From Lentisphaerota bacterium (GTDB lineage Bacteria; Verrucomicrobiota; Lentisphaeria; Oligosphaerales; JABHEG01), in assembly GCA_018676675.1 (NCBI GenBank), contig JABHEG010000118.1, forward strand, positions 1 to 64,000: 64,000 bases of DNA, written 5' to 3'. Numbering within the stretch: the stretch's first letter is position 1; each line of letters opens with the position of its first letter. The notes under the pieces were generated by a model, which made no database searches, was not told the DNA's origin, and saw nothing but the letters and a program-made list of their open reading frames with translations. Positions 33,146 to 42,459 of the stretch are shown piece after piece. The position numbers and the translations under genes were made by a program.

Positions 33146-36144
33146 CGCTCCGTTGAGAAATGGACTGTCTCTCCTCTCAGGAGGCCGAGATGAACCCACT
33201 CCCGGTCGTTGCGTGAGTCGGCGACGCGCCCACGCATGGTTGCCTTGGCCGGCAGGAGTCCCGGCACAAACTGTTGCAGGCGGAAGGCTGCCGAGCAGTC
33301 GGCCGTGGCGGTTAGCTCAAGGGTTTCCTTGCCCCAAAGCAACAGCACGTTTGTTGGGACGGCGGCTGTGAAACGCAGATTGGCCGCCTCAAAAGAGGTG
33401 TTTCCGACGAAGAGAGCCCTTTGCCCGCGGAAGACGTATCCGGCTCTTACTTGGTTCGGGGCGTCAACAACGGTCAGTTCCCCGGATAGACCACCCCGGT
33501 TCACATACTTGCGGAGGACGCGTAGAGCGGGAGCAATGGGCTTAGGGCGTCCGTCGGCCGTACCATCGTGTCGGTAGATTCCGTAGCCGCTGTTCGGGAT
33601 GCGCTGGTCAGGGGTGATCCATGGAGCCACATCTCGGGTTGCGTGCACGGACCAGTCTGTGAGGCACCACTTCATGGCCCCGTCGAGTCCCAGAGCCAGG
33701 CTTTGAAGGTAGTGGACCATTTCGCCGAGGCCTGAGTCATCCTGGCTCAGAAACTGCCCGGCCACGCGATTCCCGTTGGAGTAGCCGAATTCTCCCAGCG
33801 TGATCGGCTTGTTTGGGAACAGTTTCTTCAATGCGGCCAGATCCCGGATACGGTAGCGAGGGTCCGGATCACGTGCTCCCCACTCCGAGTTGTGTCCGTA
33901 GCTGTGGTGTGAGAGGAAGTCGAGGGCGTCGTTGGCAGGAAGTGTGCCGAGGGCCGTGTTGTAGCCAACGGTCACCAGGGAGTCTGGCACTTCCTTCCGG
34001 ATCACATCAGCTTGTTCTCGAATCCAGATCTCGAACGTCTCATTCACTGCGGCCAGGACCTGCTTCCATGGGCTGGACCCGCTGGCCTTTTCCTGTTCGC
34101 TACGGAGCTCTGCGGCGACCTCGAAGGGCATCGGCCCGTGCTTCTCCAGGATCTCCAAGGCCGCGTAGACGTGCCGACGGTCGTCGTCCCCCAGCCATGG
34201 CACTACCTTTGGCCATCCCGGTCTGGTCTTCATCAGGTCATTCACTCGCTTCTCATCGTATTGGCCGCTGAAGGTCGTGGCAGGCTTGAGTTGCAGAAGA
34301 GGACTGGGATTTCCCGCGAGGGTCAGTGCAGCGACTTCACCGATGTAGGGCTCGTTCCGGAGGTCAAACCCAATGACCATGGGGTCGTTGCCATAGGCGA
34401 TCGCGAATCGGCGGACCGTGGTACGCAGTTCCTCGATGGTCTTTTCCTTATGTCCCCCGCAGTGCACCAGCAGGTGGATCCCATACCGCCTGGCCAGTTC
34501 GAGGAAGGTCGAGCGGAGCTCCGGGGATCCATCCAGATGGCCGGCCCACAGGCGCAGGCAGTTGATTCCTGCTGCTTTCGCCTTCCGGAAGTCTGTCTCG
34601 ACAAGCACTGGATCGAAGGCCCATTCGCTGAAGTGACATTTGCGGTCGGACGGGCCGAGGTAGTTGGCCCCGACCATGAAGAAGCGGTTCCCGTCTGGCG
34701 CTATGAGATGCTTCCGGTCGGGACTGACGCTGATGCGTGAGGCCGGCGCAGGTGAGGTCACCCCGAGGGTGGAGCGCTGTCGCGTCTCGTTCGCCTGCTG
34801 TGCCCGGCTTGTCAACGACTTCCCAGCCATGATGCCTATGGCCTGCGGAAGAAAATCGGCGAACTCCGCAGTCAGGTAGAACGCGTCTTCACGTATGCCG
34901 CAGACCATCCAGTGAGAATCAGTGAATGGCCCCCCATAGTTGGCGAGAAGGCCGGCTGCCCAGCCGCGCCAGCGCCCGTGGCGATCCACGGCTTGAAGAA
35001 GTGGATAGAATTCGGACTTGTTGACCAGTGGATAGGGAAACTCAGAACGTCCTGTGAACGCCCCCGGCAGACGTTTCCACAAGGTCCTGAAAGGACTGTT
35101 TTGTGCGGTCTCGACTGCCGTGATCTCTGTGAGGTCGTTGGCTGGAATCGTGTCCCCGATCCCGAGTTCGAGTTCGGCAGCAAAGCTCGGTATCCGGGCG
35201 TAGCTGACGCTGCCCAGGCCAATGCTATCCACCCGGATCGTGTGATCCCCCATGGCACAGTCGTTTCCCGCCAGACCGATCTGCAGTTCCCTCATCCGAC
35301 TCAGTTGACAGCTCTTGCCAGCCTGCGCGTCGCGGGTTCGGTCGTCGACCGGCGTGAACATCTGTTCGTGTATGCCGATCTCCTGCCACTCGGCTGTGGA
35401 TTGAACGAATCGACGCCAGCGCGACCCATCCATCTCCGTGATACCGATCATGACGTTGGTCGTGCGCCGGGGGTCACTGACTCGGATGCGGATGCGGAGG
35501 ACATTGCTGTGAGAGGGAGGCGGGGCGGGGGGACGAGCGCTGAAGAGATCCCAGTTCCATCTGCCGTAACCGCGGATGTCCAGGCGTAGGCAGTGGCCTC
35601 CGGGTGTCGCCTCAATGGTTGCCGCCGTTGGGCGCTCCGGGTGGTTTGTATTCCGTTTCCACGTGGACGCATCGGTGCCTGTGAACGACCACATTTGGTG
35701 GTCGGTTTCTGTTGCGTCAAGCCGTTGGGCCAATCCGCCTTGTGTCAACCACTCCCCGTCGAGATGGATGACCGGGTTGGTGAACGTATCGCCGCCGAGA
35801 AGCACCAGATCCCCCCCCGCCCTGGCAAATGCGCTAAGCGGCTTGGCGGCTGCGGCCGGGATCTTTGAGCTTCGCAGCAGGACCACACAGTCGAGGTGAG
35901 CAGGCGACAGCACGTCGGTGTTGCTCAGTGACGCCGGGTCCAGTCGCGTTGTCGTGTGTCCTTCCCGGCGCAAGGCGTCCGTACAGTGAGCGCCGAGACG
36001 AGGTGTGTCCTCGTGCTGTCCCAACTCGCAGACGGCGATCCTTTGGGGAACCATGGCATGCGTCTCCGGGAATGCCCAAACAATGGCGCCACAGGCAAGC
36101 GCCAGCCGGGGCAGGCGGGAGTAGGGGGAAAGTCGTTGATGCAT
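33142..36144 (-). CDS. Secreted GH5-like glycoside hydrolase, multidomain
   Basis: A 1000-residue protein; the ATG at 36144 follows AGGAAGG and opens a short signal peptide (LPRLALACGAIVWAF, cleavage near THA). Residues about 33-130 look like a class I amidotransferase-like domain (VVLLRSSKIPAAAAKPLSAFARAGGDLVLLGGD). Residues about 150-310 look like a galactose-binding-like sandwich. A clan GH-A TIM barrel spans about 480-870. Its catalytic pair is readable: acid/base Glu598 in FDLRNEPY and nucleophile Glu785 in ITLGEFGY, matching GH5-type cellulase or mannanase organisation. A small beta-domain ends the protein. It converges on the membrane-protein gene with a 4-bp overlap. The substrate cannot be read; endo-acting beta-glycan hydrolysis is the family norm. 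Confidence 0.83.
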   Translation of the reverse strand: MHQRLSPYSRLPRLALACGAIVWAFPETHAMVPQRIAVCELGQHEDTPRLGAHCTDALRREGHTTTRLDPASLSNTDVLSPAHLDCVVLLRSSKIPAAAAKPLSAFARAGGDLVLLGGDTFTNPVIHLDGEWLTQGGLAQRLDATETDHQMWSFTGTDASTWKRNTNHPERPTAATIEATPGGHCLRLDIRGYGRWNWDLFSARPPAPPPSHSNVLRIRIRVSDPRRTTNVMIGITEMDGSRWRRFVQSTAEWQEIGIHEQMFTPVDDRTRDAQAGKSCQLSRMRELQIGLAGNDCAMGDHTIRVDSIGLGSVSYARIPSFAAELELGIGDTIPANDLTEITAVETAQNSPFRTLWKRLPGAFTGRSEFPYPLVNKSEFYPLLQAVDRHGRWRGWAAGLLANYGGPFTDSHWMVCGIREDAFYLTAEFADFLPQAIGIMAGKSLTSRAQQANETRQRSTLGVTSPAPASRISVSPDRKHLIAPDGNRFFMVGANYLGPSDRKCHFSEWAFDPVLVETDFRKAKAAGINCLRLWAGHLDGSPELRSTFLELARRYGIHLLVHCGGHKEKTIEELRTTVRRFAIAYGNDPMVIGFDLRNEPYIGEVAALTLAGNPSPLLQLKPATTFSGQYDEKRVNDLMKTRPGWPKVVPWLGDDDRRHVYAALEILEKHGPMPFEVAAELRSEQEKASGSSPWKQVLAAVNETFEIWIREQADVIRKEVPDSLVTVGYNTALGTLPANDALDFLSHHSYGHNSEWGARDPDPRYRIRDLAALKKLFPNKPITLGEFGYSNGNRVAGQFLSQDDSGLGEMVHYLQSLALGLDGAMKWCLTDWSVHATRDVAPWITPDQRIPNSGYGIYRHDGTADGRPKPIAPALRVLRKYVNRGGLSGELTVVDAPNQVRAGYVFRGQRALFVGNTSFEAANLRFTAAVPTNVLLLWGKETLELTATADCSAAFRLQQFVPGLLPAKATMRGRVADSRNDREWVHLGLLRGETVHFSTER

Positions 36145-36177
36145 TCGCGCACCTTCCTCGTCTGTGAGTTCAGCACG

Positions 36178-36241
36178 AGTCGCGGCCCTGTTCAGGCACC
36201 GGAAACCGCTCCCGTAAGTCGCGGCTCTGTTCAGGCACCGG
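36178..36241. repeat. Copies of the dispersed repeat, direct 39-bp tandem
   Basis: Two direct copies of a 25-nt segment (AGTCGCGGC, then CTGTTCAGGCACCGG with one difference) lie at 36178-36202 and 36217-36241, a 39-bp period. Between them GGAAACCGCTCCCGTAAGTC (36201-36220) matches the right arm of the palindrome at 24374. The GTTCAGGCACCG tail also follows the copy at 46036-46060. The repeat lies just upstream of the GH5-like gene start. Confidence 0.75.
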
Positions 36242-36371
36242 AGAGCCGCAAGTTACGGCCTCGGATATGAGCGATAGAACAACTGGCGAAGGCCAGGCTC
36301 GTCTGCTGGATGGTGCCGTTCGCGCACCTTTCCTGGAACCGCGACGTTGACAGACGTCCCTCCAAAGCAGA

Positions 36372-36404
36372 AACGGGTGGAGGCCCAAAGGCCGTCCACC
36401 CGTT
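36372..36404 (-). terminator. Strong hairpin terminator after the AOR gene
   Basis: Arms AACGGGTGGA (36372-36381) and TCCACCCGTT (36395-36404) pair perfectly, and inner GGCC/GGCC pairing adds to the stem around a short CAAA-type loop with one bulge. It is 47 bp past the AOR stop. On the minus strand it is followed by TCTGCTTTGG, a poor U-tract, so efficiency is uncertain. Confidence 0.65.
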
Positions 36405-36450
36405 GCTGCATCGACGCTGTTAAGGCGTGCGTTGAGGGATCAGCTGACCA

Positions 36451-38328
36451 TCACGCCCCGTGAAGGTCCGGCACGACGAAGTCGAGCCCGAGCCCTTCGA
36501 GGGTGGCCGCCGATGGCACGCCTTCTTCATCCCAGCCCATCTCCTCGAAATACTCTCTCTGCTGGGTCTCAAGGTCGACGGTCACGCCCTTGGTGGCACC
36601 GGCTTCCAGAGGGGGCTTGCCGACGAGGCGCCCGGGCACTTTGAAGTTCTTGTTCTTGAGTCCCTCACGCAGGTTGAAGGCGATCCGGAGGTTCGCAATT
36701 CGGTCGCCGATGGCGAGGACATCATCCATGGTCCAGTCCGTGCCCATGGCACCGTTGAGGAAATCGACCTGCGCTTGTGCGGGGATACAGACAACGCCGA
36801 ACATGCAGCATCCCTCGGCATTCACGACGTGCATCAGGGCGCTCTGAACGCGATGCGCCTTCGCCTTGCCCGTGTAATCGTACTTCTTTTCCGCATCCCA
36901 TCCGCCGTAGCGTTCCTCAACGCCACCCAAGGGGAAGCCGGCTTCGACGGCCCACGCGCTGAATTGGGTATGACGTCCGGGAGTTGCATCCAGCTTGTAG
37001 CTGCTGGCCAGACCGGGACTGAGGCGCGGATCGTGCATGGCGATTTCTTCACCACCGATGTGGATGGCGTATTCTCCCGCCCCTTTGCCGATGCGTTCGG
37101 ATGCCACCTTGGCTCCGTCTGCCAGCACTTTTCCGAAGCCCTCGAGCTTCGAGATCTGCTCTGTCAACGTGACCATGGCCGCGGCATTGCCCCAAGTCAG
37201 TTCGAGGCCGCCCGTGTCTTCCTTGGTGATGAGTCCCTTCTCATAGCACTCGAAGGCAAAGGCCAGCGTACAGCCGGTGGAGATGGTGTCCATCCCGTAG
37301 CGGTTACAGATGTCGTTTGCTTTACAGATAGCCGGTAGGTCATCGACCAGAAGCATCGGGCCGAAGCACCCCAGTGTTTCATACTCGGGCTTCCCACCAT
37401 CGACCGCAAACGGACCGTCTTCCACCTTCACAAAGCCGCCGCATCCTACCGGGCAGTGCCAGCAGGCGTATTTCTTGTACTGCAGGTCCTGAACGGCTTC
37501 GTCACTGACTTTGGCTGCCGTCGGGAAGTCCTCTTCAGTGCCGGCCCAGTTCTTGACTGGACAGTCGCCGCCGGCGACTGCTCCTGCCGTCATGCCGGAT
37601 GTGCCGAAGTTGGCGAACAGGTCGTACATTCCGGACGTACGCATCTCTTTGACCAGCTCGCGTCGGTCGGCTTTCATTTTCGCTTCGTCGGCCATCGGGA
37701 TGGCCTGGCTGCCTCGCACGACGATCGCCTTGACTCGTTTGGAGCCCATGACCGTCCCCAGACCACTGCGTCCGGCTGCGCGATCACGGTCGTTCATGAT
37801 TGCTGCCAGGAGGGAGACGGCTTCGCCAACAGGGCCGATCGAGGCGACGGCGATTTTGTCGCCGTAAAGGGCCTTGAGTGCGTCTTCGGTTTCGCAGACA
37901 TCCAGGCCCCAGAGATCGCCGGCGTCCTTGAGTTCGGCCTTGCCGTCATCCAGAAGCAGGTAGACCGGCTTCTCAGAGATACCTTCGAAAATGGCTCCGT
38001 CGAAGCCGGAGAACTTGAGTTTCGGACCGAAATCGCCACCGCAGTTGGCATCTCCGAACGTTCCGGTCTTCGGGGACTTTCCCACCACCTGGAACCGGTT
38101 CCCGCAGATGGCGGGCGTTCCGGTAAGGGGGCCTGAGAGGAAGGCGAGAATGTTCTCAGGACCGAGCGCGTCGGCGCCCTTGGGTACGCGGTTATAGACG
38201 TAATATGCCCCCAAGCCGTAGCCGCCGAGGTAGCTCTTGTAGAGTTCGTCTGCCGGAGTCTCAGTCGATATGTGCCCTTCGGCCAGGTTGACGACTGCGA
38301 TTCTTCCCATCGTGCCGGGTACGGCCAT
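36451..38328 (-). CDS. Aldehyde:ferredoxin oxidoreductase family (AOR, tungsten-type)
   Basis: A 625-residue cytoplasmic enzyme of the AOR family, which binds a tungstopterin and one 4Fe-4S cluster and oxidises aldehydes to carboxylates, typically with ferredoxin. The start at 38328 has AAGGAG 7 nt upstream. The N-terminal domain opens with MGRIAVVNLAEGHISTE and contains YLGGYGLGAYYVYNRVPKGADALGPEN. Cluster ligands are visible: CWHCPVGC gives Cys289, Cys292 and Cys296, and GCCMFG supplies the distal Cys507 or Cys508. The length matches the family. It follows a MoaD-like gene by 65 bp in the same direction, which suggests a dedicated sulfur carrier for cofactor assembly, and it is followed by a strong hairpin. 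The family is oxygen-sensitive in known members, hinting at anaerobic metabolism. Confidence 0.95.
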   Translation of the reverse strand: MAVPGTMGRIAVVNLAEGHISTETPADELYKSYLGGYGLGAYYVYNRVPKGADALGPENILAFLSGPLTGTPAICGNRFQVVGKSPKTGTFGDANCGGDFGPKLKFSGFDGAIFEGISEKPVYLLLDDGKAELKDAGDLWGLDVCETEDALKALYGDKIAVASIGPVGEAVSLLAAIMNDRDRAAGRSGLGTVMGSKRVKAIVVRGSQAIPMADEAKMKADRRELVKEMRTSGMYDLFANFGTSGMTAGAVAGGDCPVKNWAGTEEDFPTAAKVSDEAVQDLQYKKYACWHCPVGCGGFVKVEDGPFAVDGGKPEYETLGCFGPMLLVDDLPAICKANDICNRYGMDTISTGCTLAFAFECYEKGLITKEDTGGLELTWGNAAAMVTLTEQISKLEGFGKVLADGAKVASERIGKGAGEYAIHIGGEEIAMHDPRLSPGLASSYKLDATPGRHTQFSAWAVEAGFPLGGVEERYGGWDAEKKYDYTGKAKAHRVQSALMHVVNAEGCCMFGVVCIPAQAQVDFLNGAMGTDWTMDDVLAIGDRIANLRIAFNLREGLKNKNFKVPGRLVGKPPLEAGATKGVTVDLETQQREYFEEMGWDEEGVPSAATLEGLGLDFVVPDLHGA

Positions 38329-38393
38329 TGTCCTACTCCTTATTGTGGCATCTATACGAAAGCCGGTTTGGGATGCGATCAGAGGGTGCTCAA

Positions 38394-38654
38394 TCATCCC
38401 CCACCGAGAGGGGGGAACATATCTACGGCAACACCGTCATCCAGTACAGTGTCTGGGGTCGCTTGACTTCCGTTGACGGTAACGAGTCCGTGGAATGGTG
38501 CAGGAATGTTGCATGTGTCAGCCAGATCGGCAACAGTTGCTCCGACCGACAGGCTGACTGAGAATGGCTCGCGGCATGCAGGGACGGGTCTGTATTTGGC
38601 CAATGTCGCTCGAAGCGACACTGTTACAGAGATGAGTCTCGGCTCGTCCGGCAT
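38394..38654 (-). CDS. MoaD/ThiS-family ubiquitin-like sulfur carrier
   Basis: An 86-residue beta-grasp protein. It begins with ISVTVSLRATLAKYRP, typical of MoaD (VxLFATLRxYRP), continues with FSVSLSVGATVADLADTCNIP, and ends VDMFPPLGGG, giving the C-terminal Gly-Gly that is thiocarboxylated. MoaD supplies sulfur for the pterin dithiolene of molybdenum and tungsten cofactors. Placement 65 bp upstream of the AOR gene on the same strand supports a role in making the AOR tungstopterin. There is a third terminal glycine. The Shine-Dalgarno is modest (GGAAG about 10 nt upstream). The partner MoaE and the activating enzyme MoeB are not in the window. Confidence 0.88.
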   Translation of the reverse strand: MPDEPRLISVTVSLRATLAKYRPVPACREPFSVSLSVGATVADLADTCNIPAPFHGLVTVNGSQATPDTVLDDGVAVDMFPPLGGG

Positions 38655-38755
38655 GGCAGCGTGTCTTCCACTCCTCGGTGCAGGCGGCCCTTCCGTCGCA
38701 GGCAGGTATACGCTCTTGGTAACGTAGAATCCGCCCGCGCGATTGCAAGACCATG

Positions 38756-38784
38756 TTGATGTGGGACGTTGACAGGGGTATAAT
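38756..38784 (+). promoter_or_regulatory. Sigma70-like promoter upstream of the GAF-GspE gene
   Basis: TTGATG at 38756-38761, a 17-bp spacer, and a perfect TATAAT at 38779-38784. A transcript would start near 38791, downstream of the ATG codons at 38753 and 38759. This favours the later start at 38918 and leaves a leader of about 127 nt. Confidence 0.55.
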
Positions 38785-38917
38785 CACGGGTGTTTCCCCG
38801 CGCTCTCAGTATGCCCGGGACGGTCTCCTGTCCGTCCGTGAACGGCTGACTCGCCGCCACCCGGGCGATCTCGCGCTCCATCAGCTGCCTGGCCGTACTA
38901 CGGAGTTTGCTTCGCTC

Positions 38918-41173
38918 ATGACAGTCCCAGACTCACCGGATGCTTTCGCCCCCGTTGCCACGGAATTCCTGCAGTTGGTTGAGGGAGAGCGGATCACGGT
39001 CTACCAGCACATGTTCGAGGAGGAAGAGCTCGAACCATGGTACTGCAGTGATATCTCGGCCGTGCCCCAGTACGTCCCGGTGGCTTGCGACTCTGTGCCC
39101 GGGTACGTCACTCAGGAGCGCAGAGCCGTCAATATCCGCGACATCCACGACATGGAATCGGTCGGGGCGACGTTCCCGGGGCTGCAGTGCGATTACAGCT
39201 ACGAGCTGGAAACTGAAGAATACACCCGTTCGGTCATGGCTGTCCCAATCCGATCGCGGGACCGGGTGGTCGGTGCTATCGAGGTGGTCAACTGCAGGCG
39301 GGCAGAGTCTCACAGCACGTTCACAGCAGAGGACATGGTCGCCCTTCAGGAACTGGCAGGCTTAATGGCTCCGGTGTTCGACACTCAGGAGTCTGAATTA
39401 CTGCTTCCGGATCCGGGAGCCGGATCCCTTTTTGGAGGACCGTTTCAGGAGTTGGTCGAGCGTGGGTTGGTCACCGAGGAGAAGCTCCGTTTCTGTGAGA
39501 CGGTTGCCGCGGACGGCCGGGTCTCTGTCGGCTACCAACTGGTCACCGAGGCCAGTGTCCCGGTCGATGAAATCAGAGCCTGCCTCGAAGCTTATTATGG
39601 CGTGCCCTTTATGCAATTTGATCCGGGTTTGGAGGTCGACCACCAACTGCAGGACGCTCTCAATCGGACCTTCCTTGAGCGTCGGCGTTGGGTCCCTCTG
39701 TCCTGTGCCAACGGCCGGGCGCTGGTCCTGATCGACGATCCGTCCGACGGAGCTCGCCTGCAGGAGGCGGAGAGTGTCCTGAGCGTTTCTGATATCGATT
39801 TGCGTGTTGCCTTGTGGGAGGATATCTGGCTCTACATCCATCCGGAGAAGGCCCGGAAGGGCAGTGCAGTGGGGGCGGTGAATCAGTCACTCCGGCTCGA
39901 TGAGCTTTTGGGGGAACTGGATGGGAGGGGGCCTGGTAGCGGACGCTCCGGGCATACGACGACGGAACTGCTGGACGAGAACGCTCCGGGCATTGTCCAG
40001 GTTGTCAGCCGTCTTATCGCCGATGGTATTCGCAACAACGCGTCCGATATCCACATTGAGCCCGGGTTGAGCGGCGAACCGGGAGGGGCGCGTATCCGTG
40101 TCGACGGCGTATGTCATAAGATTCTGGACATACCGGATGCGCACATGCGGGCCGTGCTCTCGCGAATCAAGGTGATGGCCAATATGGACATTACTGAGCG
40201 CCGCGTCCCTCAGGATGGAAAGGTCACGGTGACGATGGGGGACCGCAATTACGAACTGCGTGTTGCCACGGTTCCAACTGTCAATGGCGAGAATGCTGTT
40301 ATGCGTGTGCTGTCGCCTGGCGGCGTCCTTTCGCTTGGGGAGCTCAACCTGCTCAGCTTCAATCAGCAGCACATCGAGGAAATGGTGACCCGGCCTCACG
40401 GGCTCTTCCTTGTGGTTGGGCCGACCGGATCCGGGAAAACCACCACGCTGCATGCAGTCCTGGGACACATCAACACTCCGGAACGCAAAATTTGGACGGC
40501 TGAGGATCCGGTTGAGATTACCCAGGCAGGCCTTCAGCAGCTCCAAGTCAACCCCAAAGTCAGGGTGACTTTCGCGACGGCGCTACGCGCCTTCCTGCGC
40601 GCCGATCCGGACGTCATACTCATTGGTGAGATGCGGGATCAGGAAACAGCGTGCGCCGGCATCGAGGCGTCGCTTACCGGTCATCTCGTCTTCTCAACCC
40701 TTCATACCAACTCGGCTCCAGAGACCGTCACCCGTTTGCTTGACATGGGGCTGGATCCAATCAACTTTGCCGATGCTCTGATCGGCGTTCTTGCTCAGCG
40801 CCTTGTCCGCACGCTGTGCTCCGACTGTCGCGAACCTTACACGGCGTCCCAGGAAGAGCTTGAGATGCTTATCAACGCCTATGGCGAGGACTCTTTCCCG
40901 GAGCTTGGGGTGGATCTCAGTGACGTTTCACTCTACAAGCCGGTTGGTTGCCGTCGTTGCCTCGGCACGGGCTATCGCGGGCGCACAGGAATCCACGAGT
41001 TACTTGTGGGATCCAACCCCATCAAAGCGATGATCACGCATGGTGAACCGGCGGAGAAGATTCGTCGACTGGCGGTTCAGGAAGGGATGCGGACGCTGCG
41101 CCAAGACGGCATCGTCAAGGTGTTGCAAGGCGACACTGACGCTCGGCAGGTCTGGGGCGCGACTGTGGAGTAG
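38918..41173 (+). CDS. GspE/PilB-type secretion or pilus ATPase with N-terminal GAF domain
   Basis: With the start at 38918 the protein has 751 residues; an in-frame ATG at 38753 would add 55, but a sigma70-like promoter overlaps that stretch. Residues about 10-165 form a GAF domain (SVMAVPIRSRDRVVGAIEVVN). Residues about 180-330 are a GspE N-terminal/MshEN-type domain (FQELVERGLVTEEKLRFCE, LEAYYGVPFMQFD). The C-terminal ATPase has Walker A GPTGSGKT at 501-508, the Asp box, Walker B DPDVILIGEMRD and the His box LVFSTLHTN. It also has the two CxxC pairs of the zinc module (CSDC, CRRC). Such hexameric ATPases drive type II secretion or type IV pilus assembly. No inner-membrane (GspF/PilC) or pilin genes are adjacent, so it is an orphan in this window. 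Confidence 0.92.
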   Translation: MTVPDSPDAFAPVATEFLQLVEGERITVYQHMFEEEELEPWYCSDISAVPQYVPVACDSVPGYVTQERRAVNIRDIHDMESVGATFPGLQCDYSYELETEEYTRSVMAVPIRSRDRVVGAIEVVNCRRAESHSTFTAEDMVALQELAGLMAPVFDTQESELLLPDPGAGSLFGGPFQELVERGLVTEEKLRFCETVAADGRVSVGYQLVTEASVPVDEIRACLEAYYGVPFMQFDPGLEVDHQLQDALNRTFLERRRWVPLSCANGRALVLIDDPSDGARLQEAESVLSVSDIDLRVALWEDIWLYIHPEKARKGSAVGAVNQSLRLDELLGELDGRGPGSGRSGHTTTELLDENAPGIVQVVSRLIADGIRNNASDIHIEPGLSGEPGGARIRVDGVCHKILDIPDAHMRAVLSRIKVMANMDITERRVPQDGKVTVTMGDRNYELRVATVPTVNGENAVMRVLSPGGVLSLGELNLLSFNQQHIEEMVTRPHGLFLVVGPTGSGKTTTLHAVLGHINTPERKIWTAEDPVEITQAGLQQLQVNPKVRVTFATALRAFLRADPDVILIGEMRDQETACAGIEASLTGHLVFSTLHTNSAPETVTRLLDMGLDPINFADALIGVLAQRLVRTLCSDCREPYTASQEELEMLINAYGEDSFPELGVDLSDVSLYKPVGCRRCLGTGYRGRTGIHELLVGSNPIKAMITHGEPAEKIRRLAVQEGMRTLRQDGIVKVLQGDTDARQVWGATVE

Positions 41174-41178
41174 GCAGG

Positions 41179-42444
41179 TCAGGCCCGAAGCAGGAGGGCC
41201 GCGTAGGCCCCGTCATGGTCGCGATCCGGCAAGAGCTGAACTGCCTTTTGTAAGGCAAACTTGGGGTGGGAATCGAGGAAGCGTTGTGTCTGCTGCGCGT
41301 TTTCTTCCGGCTCGACGCTGCAGGTGCTGTAAACGAGGAATCCGCCCGGACGAACCAAGGCCTGCGCTTCGTCGAGGATTCTCGCCTGGAGCCGAACCAC
41401 ATCTGCCAACCCCTCCTCGGAAAAGCGCCAGCGCACGTCGGGCCGTCGTCGGATCACTCCTGTGTTGCTGCACGGTACATCCAGCAGGACCCGATCGAAC
41501 GTTCCTTTGGCAAAGGGCGCCCGCCCGGCATCCGCGCAGACGACCTGGCAGTTGGGTGCGGAGTCCGTGTTCTCGCGCAAGACGCGAAGTCGGGGCCACG
41601 AGCGGTCGCAGCATACCACCCTCCCGGCTTCCCCGGCAGCCTCGCTCAACATGAGGGTCTTTCCTCCGGGAGCGGCACAGAGGTCCGCACAGCGGTCTCC
41701 TGCTTCCACCGCCAGCAGCGTTGGGGCCAGCAATGTGGCGGGATCCTGCACATAGAAGTGGCCTTCGTGAAGGGCTGAGCTGCGCAGGAAAGCCGCGGGG
41801 GCATCGCACACCCACATCGGTTGGTCACGGGCCCATGTGACATCCTGAAGAGGGCGTAGCCCCAGGCTTCCGGGGTCATCCACTTCCCGGCGTTGCCTGA
41901 CCGTTACGGGAACAGGTTCCAGGTGCGCCCGTGATAGTCGAGTGAGCTCCTCCGCGGAGAGCCGCTTGCGCCAACGCTTGAGCAGGACGTTGCTCAACTC
42001 CAGCCGGACGTCGTCTGGTGCGTCTCTGGTCACATCCGCAAGCAGCTTTTCGCACCCGCGGTCGACCAGGCGCCGCAGCAGAGCGTTCACGAACCCCGCT
42101 TCGCGGACCGCGTACCTCCGGCGCACGAAACGCACACAGGTATCCGCTGCCAGTTCCGGGGCCAGACTCCGGAGGTAGAGGATTTGGGCGAGCCCCCAGC
42201 GCAGCACGCGCCTTGTCCGGGGGCGTATTCGGCCGGTTGCGTTGGAGGTCAGGACCCAGTCAAGGGAGGCCTGGCGCCGGAGTATCGTCAGGAGCGTGTG
42301 GTGCACGATCGCGGCTTCGTCACCGTCAGGTCGTGTGACCAGGTGTAGAGGGTCCCCGGCATCTGTGCGTTTGAGAGCGTCGACAACCTGATTCAAGACA
42401 CGGTCTTGCGTGGATGACGGACGGTCACGTCTGTTCGCGCACAT
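41179..42444 (-). CDS. rsmB: 16S rRNA (cytosine(967)-C(5))-methyltransferase RsmB
   Basis: A 421-residue m5C methyltransferase. The N-terminal about 130 residues form a NusB-like RNA-binding domain (LRRQASLDWVLTSN, REAGFVNALLRRL). The SAM domain has DLCAAPGGKTLML (motif I), LDVPCSNTGVIRRRPDVRW with the motif IV cysteine, and YSTCSVEPEEN with the catalytic Cys375 of motif VI. The start at 42444 has GGAG about 6 nt upstream. It converges on the GAF-GspE gene with only 5 bp between the stops, so no separate terminator fits between them. RsmB modifies C967 of 16S rRNA in the decoding region. The name is based on the NusB-domain plus Cys-pair architecture. Confidence 0.93.
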   Translation of the reverse strand: MCANRRDRPSSTQDRVLNQVVDALKRTDAGDPLHLVTRPDGDEAAIVHHTLLTILRRQASLDWVLTSNATGRIRPRTRRVLRWGLAQILYLRSLAPELAADTCVRFVRRRYAVREAGFVNALLRRLVDRGCEKLLADVTRDAPDDVRLELSNVLLKRWRKRLSAEELTRLSRAHLEPVPVTVRQRREVDDPGSLGLRPLQDVTWARDQPMWVCDAPAAFLRSSALHEGHFYVQDPATLLAPTLLAVEAGDRCADLCAAPGGKTLMLSEAAGEAGRVVCCDRSWPRLRVLRENTDSAPNCQVVCADAGRAPFAKGTFDRVLLDVPCSNTGVIRRRPDVRWRFSEEGLADVVRLQARILDEAQALVRPGGFLVYSTCSVEPEENAQQTQRFLDSHPKFALQKAVQLLPDRDHDGAYAALLLRA

Positions 42445-42459
42445 GGGGTCTCCACTCTT

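Noticed and set aside
38769..38784. TTGACA at 38769 as the -35 box for the TATAAT at 38779
   Set aside because: The spacer would be only 4 bp; TTGATG at 38756 gives the proper 17 bp.
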